Source of the DNA: Roseburia sp. 831b | GTDB taxonomy: Bacteria > Bacillota > Clostridia > Lachnospirales > Lachnospiraceae | Length of the DNA: 64,000 nucleotides | Assembly: GCF_001940165.2 (NCBI RefSeq) | Contig: NZ_CP135162.1 | Coordinates: 1,951,501-2,015,500, forward strand | Direction: 5' to 3' | The notes under the pieces: model-generated | What the model was told of the DNA's origin: nothing | The model's database searches: none | The model's input: the letters and a program-made list of their open reading frames with translations, nothing else | Translations under genes and position numbers: made by a program | Part shown: one piece after another, positions 16,236 through 24,262 of the stretch | Numbering within the stretch: position 1 is the stretch's first letter | How the letters are laid out: the number at the start of each line of letters is the position of its first letter

Positions 16236-16739
16236 ATGATTGCATTAAACCTGATTGAAATTGGAACTTTTATGAATAAACTGCTGCGCAGTGAACTGTT
16301 TGACCACTTTTTGCTGCAGGAAGCAACCATTCAAAGTGGCGTCAGCTATGTGATAGATGGACATCTTAATATGAATTTTTATGCAAAAGAGGAATTAGAG
16401 GAACAAGGGATAACGGAATTTACTTTTGCACCTTTTTCCATGGTCCGCACAAACTGTTATGACCTGATAAAAGGGAAGCGGACACCGTCCCATTTTAAAT
16501 TTGTTTTTCTGCTGTCACAAAAGCACTTAGAACGGACGCTAACGCAGACAAAAAGCGGTCTTTCAACCTCTGATATCAGTGCCGTTTTTCTGAATTTGAA
16601 CTACCAGAACCAGAAGCTGATGCTGACCACCGGTGTCTCTTATAAGACCTTTGTATTAGATAAGAGTTTCGAATCCGAATGGGACCTTATGATAAGAAAT
16701 TTTCTCAAGAAAAATGGGATTTCTTACGAAGAACTTTAA
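16236..16739 (+). CDS. DUF5721 family protein
   Basis: The 167-residue soluble protein starts [32 protein letters not shown]. It has an [16 protein letters not shown] segment and a final [15 protein letters not shown] recognise it as the clostridial DUF5721 family, which has no known function. GAAAGG stands about ten bases before the ATG. It is followed at 86 bases by a cold-shock gene that probably has its own promoter. Confidence 0.65.
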   Translation: MIALNLIEIGTFMNKLLRSELFDHFLLQEATIQSGVSYVIDGHLNMNFYAKEELEEQGITEFTFAPFSMVRTNCYDLIKGKRTPSHFKFVFLLSQKHLERTLTQTKSGLSTSDISAVFLNLNYQNQKLMLTTGVSYKTFVLDKSFESEWDLMIRNFLKKNGISYEEL

Positions 16740-16824
16740 TATATTTTCTTTACTTTTGTATAACGTTATGTTATCCTTTACCTATGCTATTATTAGCATA
16801 CATTATTTTTTGGAGGTACTTTCA

Positions 16825-17028
16825 ATGAACAAGGGTACAGTAAAATGGTTTAACAACCAAAAAGGTTACGGATTCATCTCCGACGAACAGGGAAACGATG
16901 TATTCGTACACTACTCAGGTCTTAACATGGAAGGATTCAAATCCTTAGAAGAAGGCGCTGCAGTAGAATTCGACGTTGTTGATGGAGCTAAGGGTCCTCA
17001 GGCAACAAACGTAACAGTAGTAAGATAA
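16825..17028 (+). CDS. cold-shock domain protein
   Basis: The 67-residue CspA/CspB-type RNA chaperone has a single OB fold with RNP1 KGYGFI and RNP2 VFVHY, starting [25 protein letters not shown] lies ten bases before the ATG. The upstream in-frame extension to 16714 runs into the previous gene and is not real. Family members bind single-stranded RNA/DNA and melt structured mRNA. Confidence 0.97.
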   Translation: MNKGTVKWFNNQKGYGFISDEQGNDVFVHYSGLNMEGFKSLEEGAAVEFDVVDGAKGPQATNVTVVR

Positions 17029-17127
17029 TTACTACGGTCTTTAATCAGAAGTTTCATGTACCTTTTTCTTTTTTAATAGAATTTATTTTTATTGTGGGGA
17101 ATAAGATATTGTAAACAGGTATTAAAG

Positions 17128-17163
17128 AAAAAAGAGTGTCCAGTGTGGGCACTCTTTTTTTTT
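17128..17163 (+). terminator. terminator of the cold-shock gene
   Basis: AGAGTG-T-CC pairs with GG-CACTCT across a six-base loop and is followed by nine T residues. It lies 100 bases after the stop codon. Confidence 0.85.
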
Positions 17164-17215
17164 GAGCAAATATAACTACAAAAGTAATTATATGTAACCT
17201 TCCTATCACCTGATA

Positions 17216-18199
17216 TTAGCACAGCATGTTTGGATTCTCTTCTTTTTGCAGACACTTTACGATGTTCTGGATGCCGCCACGTGCCATGCTTTCTACGGCT
17301 TCTCTGGTATAGAATGCCATGTGCTGTGTCATCGTCACATTCGGGAACTGTCTGATGTATGCCATGTTGCGGTTACTTAAAATATCCGATCTGCGGTCCT
17401 GGTGATAAATGCCCTCTTCGTTCTCAATCACATCCAGTCCAAGTGCACCTATTTTTTCGGATTCGATTCCTTTTATGATATCATCCATACACATAAGCTC
17501 TCCGCGGGCGCAGTTGATTAAGACGACACCGTCCTTCATTTTTGCGATGGATTCGCGGTTAATCATATATCTTGTCGTGGTTGCAAGCGGAACATGAAGG
17601 GAAATCACATCACTTTTTTCATATAATTCCTCCAGGGAACAATACTCAAAACGCAGGCCTTCCTTCTCTCTTTCACTGCGGTTATACGCTAAAATTTTGC
17701 AGCCAAAACCCTGCAGCATCTCGATGACTTTCCTGCCAATCTTTCCGGTTCCAACAATTCCAACCGTCAGATTGCGAAGTTCTTTTCCCATCAAGCCCTT
17801 TAGAGAGTAATCATTCGCATTCGCTCTAAAGAGTGCCTGCTTGTAATTGCGAAGTGCCATCAAAATTAACATAATCGTATATTCCGCTACACCATCCGGG
17901 TCATAATTGCCGTTACAGATATGCACCCCGTTATTTTTTGCAGCATTCAAATCAATGTGGTCATAACCGATGGTTCTTGTCGCAACGACCTTGATTCCTT
18001 TTTTTGCAATTAAATCTAAAATATCTCCTTCGATTCTTGTCTTGGTTAAGACGGTAACACCATCCGCGTCGTCCGCTAACTTTAAAGATTCCTCCGTCAG
18101 CGCCTCCGGTGTCTGAATTAATTCCACTCCTAAACGGTCTGCTTCCCGTTTCATTTCCTCTCGTTCGTCCTCGCGAACCTCATAGGCAACAATTTTCAT
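17216..18199 (-). CDS. D-isomer-specific 2-hydroxyacid dehydrogenase (D-lactate dehydrogenase-like)
   Basis: The 327-residue protein has an N-terminal substrate domain, an NAD loop GIVGTGKIGRKV (about residue 150), NCARGEL carrying the catalytic Arg, LDVIENEEG carrying Glu, and MTQHMAFYT carrying the catalytic His. IGYDHIDLNAA fits D-lactate dehydrogenases and VanH-like enzymes. Its reaction would be pyruvate to D-lactate, giving the cell both lactate isomers with the L-enzyme at 7979. The start at 18199 has AAGGAG eight bases upstream; the extension to 18262 crosses a hairpin and is rejected. Confidence 0.88.
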   Translation of the reverse strand: MKIVAYEVREDEREEMKREADRLGVELIQTPEALTEESLKLADDADGVTVLTKTRIEGDILDLIAKKGIKVVATRTIGYDHIDLNAAKNNGVHICNGNYDPDGVAEYTIMLILMALRNYKQALFRANANDYSLKGLMGKELRNLTVGIVGTGKIGRKVIEMLQGFGCKILAYNRSEREKEGLRFEYCSLEELYEKSDVISLHVPLATTTRYMINRESIAKMKDGVVLINCARGELMCMDDIIKGIESEKIGALGLDVIENEEGIYHQDRRSDILSNRNMAYIRQFPNVTMTQHMAFYTREAVESMARGGIQNIVKCLQKEENPNMLC

Positions 18200-18261
18200 C
18201 TGTCGTCTCCTTGTGCTGTTTCTCCTCACGATTCGAATTTTCCAATCGTCTTTCAGACGCA

Positions 18262-18305
18262 AACAGAGACTACGGTTTCCGCCATTGGAAAAGATAGTCT
18301 CTGTT
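18262..18305 (-). other. leader hairpin upstream of the D-2-hydroxyacid dehydrogenase gene
   Basis: AACAGAGACTA and TAGTCTCTGTT form a perfect 11-bp stem with an inner TTTCC/GGAAA stem. On the minus strand no T-run follows, so it is not a standard terminator for the gene ending at 18411. It sits 63 bases upstream of the dehydrogenase start, probably within its leader. Confidence 0.45.
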
Positions 18306-18410
18306 CGTTTCTTTTTGTATTTTTACACATCTTTTTCGTTCGTGCAAGCCTGTGCTTTAAACACCTGCTGCTTTAAATCCCTGTCACTTTAAATGCATAA
18401 AGATACATTC

Positions 18411-19595
18411 TTATTCTTTTTCTTTGATTTCCCCTTCCTCTGTGATTTCAACATCATAAGAAAGGCTTTCCATGTATTGATACAAATCCGCTGCCTGTGT
18501 TCCTGTCAAAAGATTGGTCGTTCCATTGCTTGCTGCTGCCGGCAATAGCTGGTAGGATGCCGTTCCATCCGCATCAATGGTTACTTTTACAGCTGCCGTC
18601 TTATCAATCGTTTTATTAAAAATAAAATTGCCCAGGCTATAAAACACCGGTTTCCCATCAAAATATTGAATTCCCTGCAGGCAGTGGGTGTGTGCTCCGA
18701 TGACAAGGTCTGCCCCCGCCTCAATGTACTCTTTTCCAAGGGAAGTCTGGTAAGCTTCCGGCGTTGTATTCCGCTCAATTCCCCAATGCACATAGACGGT
18801 CAGGAAATCACATTCTTGCTTTGCTGCCTTGATTGCTGCCAAAAGCTTTGTCTCATCGTAGGTGCAAAACATTCCCGGCTGATTGTTTTCGATATTCCAG
18901 CTTCCAACCGGAATCACACGGGAGGCTGCAAGATAGCCGAATTTTTTGCCATTTGCCTCGATTATCTGCAGCTGACTCGCACGTTCGAACGTATCCCCGG
19001 CTCCTGCATACAAAATTCCGGCATCATCCAGCGTCTTGAAACTGTCTTCTAAAGCTTCTGTTCCGTAATCTAGCGCATGGTTGTTGGCAAGGGAGACAAT
19101 ATCTACCCCCATCTCGGTAAATGCACTGACATACTTTGGATCTACCCGGAAGGTATATTGCTTGTCCGGCGCCTGTGTTCCCCTGGTACTAAACGGAAAT
19201 TCCTCATTCATCATCAAAATGTCTGCATCCTGTAACTCGGTTAACATCTCCTTTGAGACAACATTTTCAATTCCTCCGGCCAGATAATTTCCCTCAAATG
19301 TGTATGCAAAGCAGGCATCCCCTGTAAATACAAGTGTAGTTGGTTCGTTCTCCTGTTCTGTGTCACCATCACTCTTTACCTTTGCTTCATCCTCTGTGGC
19401 TGGCTGCGACATCTCCTCGCTGTCCTGCTTAGGTTGCGGCGTCTCGGTCATACTTTCTTCTGTCTGTTTGTCCGCCTTTGCATCTGCCGGTGCCGCATCC
19501 TTTTTCCACACCACTTTTGTCAATAATAAAACGACAAGCAGGACAACCGAAAGTGCTGCCACTGTATATAGAATGATTCGATTTCTTTTACTCAC
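18411..19595 (-). CDS. CapA family protein (poly-gamma-glutamate synthesis-type metallophosphatase fold)
   Basis: It has a membrane anchor (about residues 8-27), a Glu/Thr/Ser linker to about residue 85, then the CapA domain: LVFTGDACFAY, MMNEEFPFS, VSLANNHALDYG, VHWGIERNTTPE, IGAHTHCLQG and FYSLGNFIFN. The Asp/Asn/His residues match the calcineurin-like metal site of the family. The extracellular location suggests a wall or polymer role; no cap partner genes are adjacent. The start is taken as GTG at 19595 with GAGAGGG eight bases upstream (394 residues); the longer frame to 19640 has no ribosome site. Confidence 0.85.
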   Translation of the reverse strand: MSKRNRIILYTVAALSVVLLVVLLLTKVVWKKDAAPADAKADKQTEESMTETPQPKQDSEEMSQPATEDEAKVKSDGDTEQENEPTTLVFTGDACFAYTFEGNYLAGGIENVVSKEMLTELQDADILMMNEEFPFSTRGTQAPDKQYTFRVDPKYVSAFTEMGVDIVSLANNHALDYGTEALEDSFKTLDDAGILYAGAGDTFERASQLQIIEANGKKFGYLAASRVIPVGSWNIENNQPGMFCTYDETKLLAAIKAAKQECDFLTVYVHWGIERNTTPEAYQTSLGKEYIEAGADLVIGAHTHCLQGIQYFDGKPVFYSLGNFIFNKTIDKTAAVKVTIDADGTASYQLLPAAASNGTTNLLTGTQAADLYQYMESLSYDVEITEEGEIKEKE

Positions 19596-19692
19596 GTAAA
19601 GCCCTCTCTTTCCAATATAATTCGCTTCACTCACTTGCACTCATTATACCATAACCTTCCTTTTTCGCCTATGGTTGTTCTTCCATTTCATC

Positions 19693-19754
19693 AAACTGGT
19701 ATGCTATTTTTTAATAAAACTGGTTATTTCTATAATACCATCTTGTGATATGAT
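19693..19754 (+). promoter_or_regulatory. CTGG-type operator and -10 element of the second ECF S-component gene
   Basis: AAACTGGTATGCT with ACTGG boxes at 19695 and 19719 (24 bases apart), an inverted ACCA at 19737 and a -10 TATGAT at 19749, 30 bases after the second box. Order, orientation and spacing match the site before the gene at 6171 almost base for base, while intervening bases differ. Confidence 0.6.
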
Positions 19755-19834
19755 ACAGATACTTTCGGAAATCCGTTTTCTGTTCTCACGATACGAATCG
19801 GACTTCCTAGAACTACAAGAGAGGACTGTTTCTT

Positions 19835-20407
19835 ATGACAAATGAAAATCTTAAAAAATGGGTGATTGCGGCATTGATGGCTGCATTAACCTGTGTTGCA
19901 ACTATGGTAATTAAGTGTCCAACCCCTACTTTTGGATACATTCATCTTGGAGATGCCTTTGTGCTGCTTTCCGGTATTATTCTTGGACCACTTTATGGTG
20001 CTGCGGCTGCCGGTATCGGTTCCATGTTTTCTGATATTTTTTCCGGATATGTTTCCTGGGCTCCTGCCACTCTCATCATTAAGGCTTTGACAGCCTGCCT
20101 TGCCGGACTGTTATTCCATCGTCTCCAGCATGTATTCAAATCCAAAGGTGCGCGCTGCTTTGCTGTGATAAGCGGTGGCATTTTGGGTGAGGCACTGATG
20201 GTACTTGGTTACTTTTTGTATGAGGCGGTTCTTGCTGCACTTGCAAGCGGTTCCTTTAACCAAGCATCCCTGGCTTCCGGTATTGCATCTTCTGCAACCG
20301 GAATTCCTTTTAACATTGTGCAAGGAATCACAGGCATTGTCATCTGTTGTCTGCTGCTTCCAGTTTTTTCCAAAATTCCAGATATCAAAGAATGGGTTGC
20401 AAAATAA
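19835..20407 (+). CDS. ECF transporter S component
   Basis: The 190-residue protein has about six membrane helices. It has the same core as the protein at 6171: FGYIHLGDAFVLLSGIILGPLYGAAAAGIGSMFSDIFSGY...WAPATLIIKAL. It is the substrate-binding unit of an energy-coupling-factor vitamin transporter; the EcfA/EcfT energising genes are not in this window. The shared operator geometry suggests both S components answer to the same regulator, hence a related substrate, likely a B6 vitamer. It is monocistronic, with GAGAGGAC before the ATG and its own terminator. Confidence 0.82.
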   Translation: MTNENLKKWVIAALMAALTCVATMVIKCPTPTFGYIHLGDAFVLLSGIILGPLYGAAAAGIGSMFSDIFSGYVSWAPATLIIKALTACLAGLLFHRLQHVFKSKGARCFAVISGGILGEALMVLGYFLYEAVLAALASGSFNQASLASGIASSATGIPFNIVQGITGIVICCLLLPVFSKIPDIKEWVAK

Positions 20408-20423
20408 TGCAGCCCATTTCTTT
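20391..20423 (+). terminator. terminator overlapping the ECF S-component stop codon
   Basis: AATGGGTTGCA pairs with TGCAGCCCATT around a loop containing the TAA stop codon and is followed by TCTTTTCT. The hairpin therefore includes the last four codons of the gene. Confidence 0.8.
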
Positions 20424-20445
20424 TCTCACATATTTTAAAATATCT

Positions 20446-21357
20446 CTATTCGTCCTCGCCTGTTTCCAGGGAAACATCTCCAACTCCACAATCCAAAGAT
20501 ACTGTCTTAGCTGCACCCTCGTTTTGAATGGTTTTCTTTCCACCAAGGTTGCTGTATGTGCTGCCATTGATGTCAATTTCACCCAGTCCACACTGTAAAT
20601 CGTAATTGAAATCAGATTCTTTTCCAGTCAGATAGAAACTTAAGGAACCGACTCCGCAAGAGCCTTTGATGTCACCACGAACCGTTCCGGTCAGACTTGC
20701 CTCCCCGACTCCGGCATCTACATGTACATTTTGGAAATCGCCGGATAAAACATCAATGTCACCCGCTCCGGCGTCCATGGTGAAATCTCCTGTCACATGC
20801 AGATAATCTGCTGTAAAATCTCCTGCTCCTAAGGAAACCGTCATTTCTTTTGTTACAAAGTCTGCATCTTCTATATCCATATCAGACGCACCAACTTCCG
20901 CGTTGAATTTCTCAAACTCCATATTTGCCGGGAAAGTCACCTCAATGGTGGCACTGTCGTTTTGGTGTGCTTTCGTTTTATACTTTACGGTAAGCTCCTT
21001 ATCCTTGACATAACTTTCAAAACGGTTTGCCTCACCATCAAGCATCCGCACCGTCACCTGAGATGCATCTGCATCTGTTTTTACATCCACATACGCCGCA
21101 CCTACTTCTAAAGAAACCTTTTGTATTTCAGATGCATCAAATACTTTTATAATATCTGTTCCATTCGCTGCCCTTTCATTTGACCATGTAATACCATTTT
21201 CAAATTCCCAGTTTCCAAAATCAAACTCTCCTGACTTTGCCATGTGATAAACCGTTCCAAGTCCTGCCCCCATTGCTGCTGCAATTCCACAGAAAATGAT
21301 TCCAACAGCAGCAATCACTGCCACAACAATTAGCGACACCTTCGTAAATTTTTTCAT
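20446..21357 (-). CDS. DUF4097 beta-repeat envelope protein
   Basis: The 303-residue protein has an N-terminal membrane helix (about residues 5-30) followed by a right-handed beta-repeat domain of DUF4097 type: recurring strands such as VSLEVGAAYVDVKT, FNAEVGASDMDIED, MTVSLGAGDFTADY, FTMDAGAGDIDVLSGDF, VHVDAGVGEASLTG and LQCGLGEIDING. It is the third gene of a PadR - DUF1700 - DUF4097 cassette, a recurrent Firmicutes arrangement thought to sense or respond to envelope stress. The first ATG (21357) is used; an upstream TTG at 21384 is less likely. There are 42 bases between its start and the previous stop. Confidence 0.85.
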   Translation of the reverse strand: MKKFTKVSLIVVAVIAAVGIIFCGIAAAMGAGLGTVYHMAKSGEFDFGNWEFENGITWSNERAANGTDIIKVFDASEIQKVSLEVGAAYVDVKTDADASQVTVRMLDGEANRFESYVKDKELTVKYKTKAHQNDSATIEVTFPANMEFEKFNAEVGASDMDIEDADFVTKEMTVSLGAGDFTADYLHVTGDFTMDAGAGDIDVLSGDFQNVHVDAGVGEASLTGTVRGDIKGSCGVGSLSFYLTGKESDFNYDLQCGLGEIDINGSTYSNLGGKKTIQNEGAAKTVSLDCGVGDVSLETGEDE

Positions 21358-21399
21358 ATCAATAACCAACCCTTTCCATTGCAATGCATACTCTCAATT

Positions 21400-22119
21400 T
21401 TACGCTAGTCTTTCCTTTTTTCTTTTCTGAAATGGCATCTTGCACAATTTCACGATGCCTTTGCAAATCCACGGTAATGCCACTGCGCATAACCAGACCA
21501 GTAAGACAACGGCAAGTAATCCGATTGCAATTAAAATCAATCCGATGCCGATGACTGCAAGCCCTACTGCCGGACTTCCTGAGAAAAGGAGACCGCCTCC
21601 AACGCCTAACACTACAAATCCTGCGATGATACATCCGCCAACAACTGCTACAACACTCGCAAGCACAGCCAGCAAACAGGCAGCTACTGCCACTATCAAT
21701 GCAGCTACAACAGCGAGCAGTGTCAACCAGATTGGGCAGGTTAAAACTGCAACAATAATACCAAGTACAATTGTAGTTGTATTCTTCTTTTTCTTCTCAA
21801 CACTCTGCAGATTCTGGATAGTCTGATTGACATTGTTAATGTATTCCTGCTGGTTATAAGCGTTGGAATATGCATTCGATGTCTGCTGCCCCTGATTCGG
21901 TGCTGACTGTCCGCTGTCCTCAGCCGTTCCTGCCAGATCTGCTTTGATACTCTGTGCGACTTTCTCCGGAGATTCTAATTCCCGGATAATGTCCTCTTCT
22001 TTATTTTCTCCTGCGTCCTCGAAATAGCTGCGGTAAAATGCCAACGCTTCCACACGCTCTTCTTCCGAGATATCCTGTAACAAAATTTCCAACCTATTTA
22101 AAAATTGTTCTCGATTCAT
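21400..22119 (-). CDS. DUF1700 (HAAS-type) membrane protein
   Basis: The 239-residue protein starts with the cytoplasmic HAAS module MNREQFLNRLEILLQDISEEERVEALAFYRSYFEDAGE...ELESPEKVAQSI (about residues 1-60), a Gln/Ser/Asn-rich linker, then several consecutive hydrophobic helices from about residue 115 to the end, rich in Gly/Ala/Val, and a basic tail. It lies 12 bases after the PadR gene and upstream of DUF4097, so all three are one operon. HAAS-domain proteins are thought to be partners of the adjacent PadR regulator; that is family knowledge, not shown here. Confidence 0.85.
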   Translation of the reverse strand: MNREQFLNRLEILLQDISEEERVEALAFYRSYFEDAGENKEEDIIRELESPEKVAQSIKADLAGTAEDSGQSAPNQGQQTSNAYSNAYNQQEYINNVNQTIQNLQSVEKKKKNTTTIVLGIIVAVLTCPIWLTLLAVVAALIVAVAACLLAVLASVVAVVGGCIIAGFVVLGVGGGLLFSGSPAVGLAVIGIGLILIAIGLLAVVLLVWLCAVALPWICKGIVKLCKMPFQKRKKERLA

Positions 22120-22131
22120 AACATCCTCCCT

Positions 22132-22449
22132 TTATATTTCTCCGTTAAATAAGGCTGATATTTTGGAAGCGTAGTCTTCCCAAGCCTCTCGATACATGGT
22201 CAGCTTTTCCTGGCCTGCATCCGTAATCCGATAGTATCTTCGGTTTCTTCCTCCACATTCCACGTCATATACTTCCAGGCAGGCATCCTTTTGAAGCCGA
22301 CGTAAAACCGGGTATAACGTTGATTCAGAAACATCAATTGCTTTCCTGACATCCTGGGTTATTTTATAACCGTATGTGCCTTCCTCCTCTTTCGACACAA
22401 CCGCTAACACAATTGCATCTAAAAGGGCTGCACCCGTATTGTAAACCAT
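22132..22449 (-). CDS. PadR family transcriptional regulator
   Basis: The 105-residue winged-helix repressor begins MVYNTGAALLDAIVLAVVSKEEEGTYGYKITQDV, with recognition helix SESTLYPVLRRLQKDACLEVYD and wing GGRNRRYYRITDAGQEKL, the PadR pattern. The short C-terminal helix suits the PadR-s1 group. The start at 22449 has AAGGAG eight bases upstream. It heads the operon with DUF1700 and DUF4097 and probably controls it. Just upstream, TTTATATATTATTTCTTAATTAATACTATATACCATATAGTATTG-type AT-rich palindromic sequence (around 22525-22570, with ACTATATAC/ATATAGT inverted halves) could hold its operator. Confidence 0.92.
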   Translation of the reverse strand: MVYNTGAALLDAIVLAVVSKEEEGTYGYKITQDVRKAIDVSESTLYPVLRRLQKDACLEVYDVECGGRNRRYYRITDAGQEKLTMYREAWEDYASKISALFNGEI

Positions 22450-22544
22450 GCACTCACTCCTTTTTCTTTGCTTTGATTCCTGTGTGTTCCTCACTCACAA
22501 GAACATTTTATAATATTATATTTGTTTATATATTATTTCTTAAT

Positions 22545-22568
22545 TAATACTATATACCATATAGTATT
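22545..22568 (-). promoter_or_regulatory. candidate PadR autoregulatory operator
   Basis: AATACTATAT-ACC-ATATAGTATT is a near-perfect inverted repeat about 100 bases upstream of the padR start. ATAC/GTAT-armed palindromes are typical of PadR-family operators, and this one lies in the expected promoter region. Confidence 0.55.
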
Positions 22569-22609
22569 GTTTTGTCAACACTATCTTTCTTAAAAACTTC
22601 TTAACATCA

Positions 22610-23015
22610 ATGTGGAACGGTTTTGGCAGGTTCACCGACCGGGTGCATGCCTATGCTCCAAAATTCGTTAATTGGCACGCGCGAAGAACCCCAACTTTTC
22701 AGACATGCGCGTGCCTCCTCCCCAAATACAGCATATAGGCATGTAAAATTTTTTCTTTCTTTTTTTCTAAACCTGTGCCTATCCATTAAATTTAGACGAA
22801 TGGCATGCACAGCCGCCGAAACATATGCATGCCTATCAGCATAAAAATAGTGGAAGGCACTATATTTTTTCCTTTTACATACAAAATATAACATGCCTCC
22901 TCGGTAAAAAAGTGGAATTGGCACGCGCGGTTTACATAAAATTCCATAGAATGTGCATGTCAAATGATATAAATTGAGCTTAAGGCACGCAAACTCAATG
23001 AAAAATGTGCCCCGC
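22610..23015. repeat. palindromic repeat island B
   Basis: About 400 bp without a gene. It holds at least a dozen GGCAYG or CRTGCC motifs in alternating orientation, for example TTGGCACGCGC with GCGCGTGCCT about 45 bases later, AGGCATGTAAAA with CTGTGCCT, and GGCATGC with GCATGCC across 20 bases. Spacers are T- or A-rich and not conserved. It shares its motif vocabulary with islands A and C. It lies upstream of the padR operon. Confidence 0.75.
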
Positions 23016-23063
23016 CTTTTTCATTATCTATTAACAAGGAAACAGTAAGCTGATTTTATAAAA

Positions 23064-23113
23064 CAAAAAGCTGTGTGCCGCCGGTATTTCTACCAGCGAC
23101 ACACAGCTTTTTC
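23064..23113 (-). terminator. terminator of the second degV gene, beyond its 3' repeats
   Basis: AAAAAGCTGTGTG and CACACAGCTTTTT pair, with inner GGTA/TACC. On the minus strand the hairpin ends in a T-run. It lies 220 bases after the degV stop, separated from it by five tandem repeats. Confidence 0.8.
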
Positions 23114-23325
23114 AACATACAGCCTCAGTTACTATCTTTGATACGAAACTTTTTCTACTTACAGCCTCAGTCACTCTCTTTGATACAAAACTTTTTCTAC
23201 TTACAGCCTCAGTCACATCTTTGAGACGAAACTTTTTTGGCTTACAGACTCAGTCACTATCTTTGATACGAAGCTTTTTGGGCTTACAGACTCAGTCACT
23301 ATCTTTGATACGAAGCTTTCTGCTC
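23113..23325. repeat. 42-bp tandem repeats in the degV 3' untranslated region, five copies
   Basis: On the minus strand the unit is AAAAAGYTTCGTATCAAAG followed by ATAGTGACTGAGNCTGTAAG, about 42 bases, repeated five times with a few substitutions per copy. The array fills the space between the stop codon (23333) and the terminator hairpin, so it is transcribed but not translated. Confidence 0.85.
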
Positions 23326-23332
23326 TGCTTAT

Positions 23333-24235
23333 TTATACAACATCCGCTCTTTTTATAATACCAAATCCAATCGGATATGGTCCTGTATGAACCGCAATTG
23401 TTGCTCCAATCTGGAAAATTGGAAGTTCCTCTATTCCAGTTTTTTCTTTCACCATTGGCAATGCCATCTCGCGGAAGCGAAGTGCTTCCTCATAATCATA
23501 TCCATATCCAATGTTGATGGTATATTCGTCCTTTGTCACATGACGTTCGTCGATATACTGGGAGAGCATCTCGATTACTTTTTTCATGGATTTTTCCCGG
23601 TTACGGACAACACCTGAATTGTGAATCTCCCCTTCCTTTAAAGTAATGAGAGGTTTTATCTTTAATGCACTGCCTGCGATACCCATTAATTTTCCGATAC
23701 GACCACCGTGTTTTAAATAATCGATGCTTCCAATCGTAAAGAAAATACGACTAGATTCGCGAATGGCAAGAAGGCTTTCTACCATCTTTTCGTAACTGTA
23801 ACCAAGATCGCGGATACGGCATGCTTCTAAGACATACAAACCCTGTAAAACAGTATCTACCGTGGAATCAATAACGGTAATTTTTGCATCTGGATACTCT
23901 TCTAATACCATGTCCTTTGCTGTTGTGGCAGACTGCATGGAACCACTGAATTTTGTTGTAATACAAATACATATCATTGGTATCTTTTTCTCTGCTAGTG
24001 GGCGGAAAATCTGATAGTAATCATCGACAGACGGCATGGATGTCTTTGGGAACACATCTGGATGGTCTACCATCTCCTGGTAAAATTTACGGACATCAAG
24101 CTCCACCATCTCTTTTAAATATGTCTCACTGTCAAAAGACACATAAAATGGCACTACCGTTATATCTTTTTCTTTGGTCAGCTCTCTTGCAAGATCACAA
24201 GAACCGTCCGTTATAATCTGAATTTTTTCCTGCAT
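23333..24235 (-). CDS. DegV family fatty-acid-binding protein (second paralogue)
   Basis: The 300-residue protein opens QIITDGSCDLARELTKEKDITVVPFYVSF and contains KTSMPSVDDYYQIF, ICITTKFSGSMQSATTAKD, a DSTVDTVLQG segment and KHGGRIGKLMGIAGSALKIKPLI, the DegV lipid-pocket pattern. It is assumed to deliver fatty acids to FakA. It is more canonical than the paralogue at 13772 (ITDGSCD rather than IIDSCGE). It follows the C-S lyase gene by 27 bases on the same strand, so the two may share a transcript. Confidence 0.9.
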   Translation of the reverse strand: MQEKIQIITDGSCDLARELTKEKDITVVPFYVSFDSETYLKEMVELDVRKFYQEMVDHPDVFPKTSMPSVDDYYQIFRPLAEKKIPMICICITTKFSGSMQSATTAKDMVLEEYPDAKITVIDSTVDTVLQGLYVLEACRIRDLGYSYEKMVESLLAIRESSRIFFTIGSIDYLKHGGRIGKLMGIAGSALKIKPLITLKEGEIHNSGVVRNREKSMKKVIEMLSQYIDERHVTKDEYTINIGYGYDYEEALRFREMALPMVKEKTGIEELPIFQIGATIAVHTGPYPIGFGIIKRADVV

Positions 24236-24262
24236 AAAATAATTCTCCCTTATTCTCTAATT

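Noticed and set aside
19743..19834. preQ1 or THF riboswitch before the second ECF S-component gene
   Set aside because: Characteristic loop and tail sequences of these riboswitches were not found; the direct-repeat operator explains the site better.
21440..21826. Plus-strand 128-residue frame antisense to the DUF1700 gene
   Set aside because: Mirror of a well-supported gene with a HAAS domain and an operon context.
22607..22963. Minus-strand 118-residue open frame across island B
   Set aside because: No ribosome site; repeats of the GGCAYG family explain the sequence.
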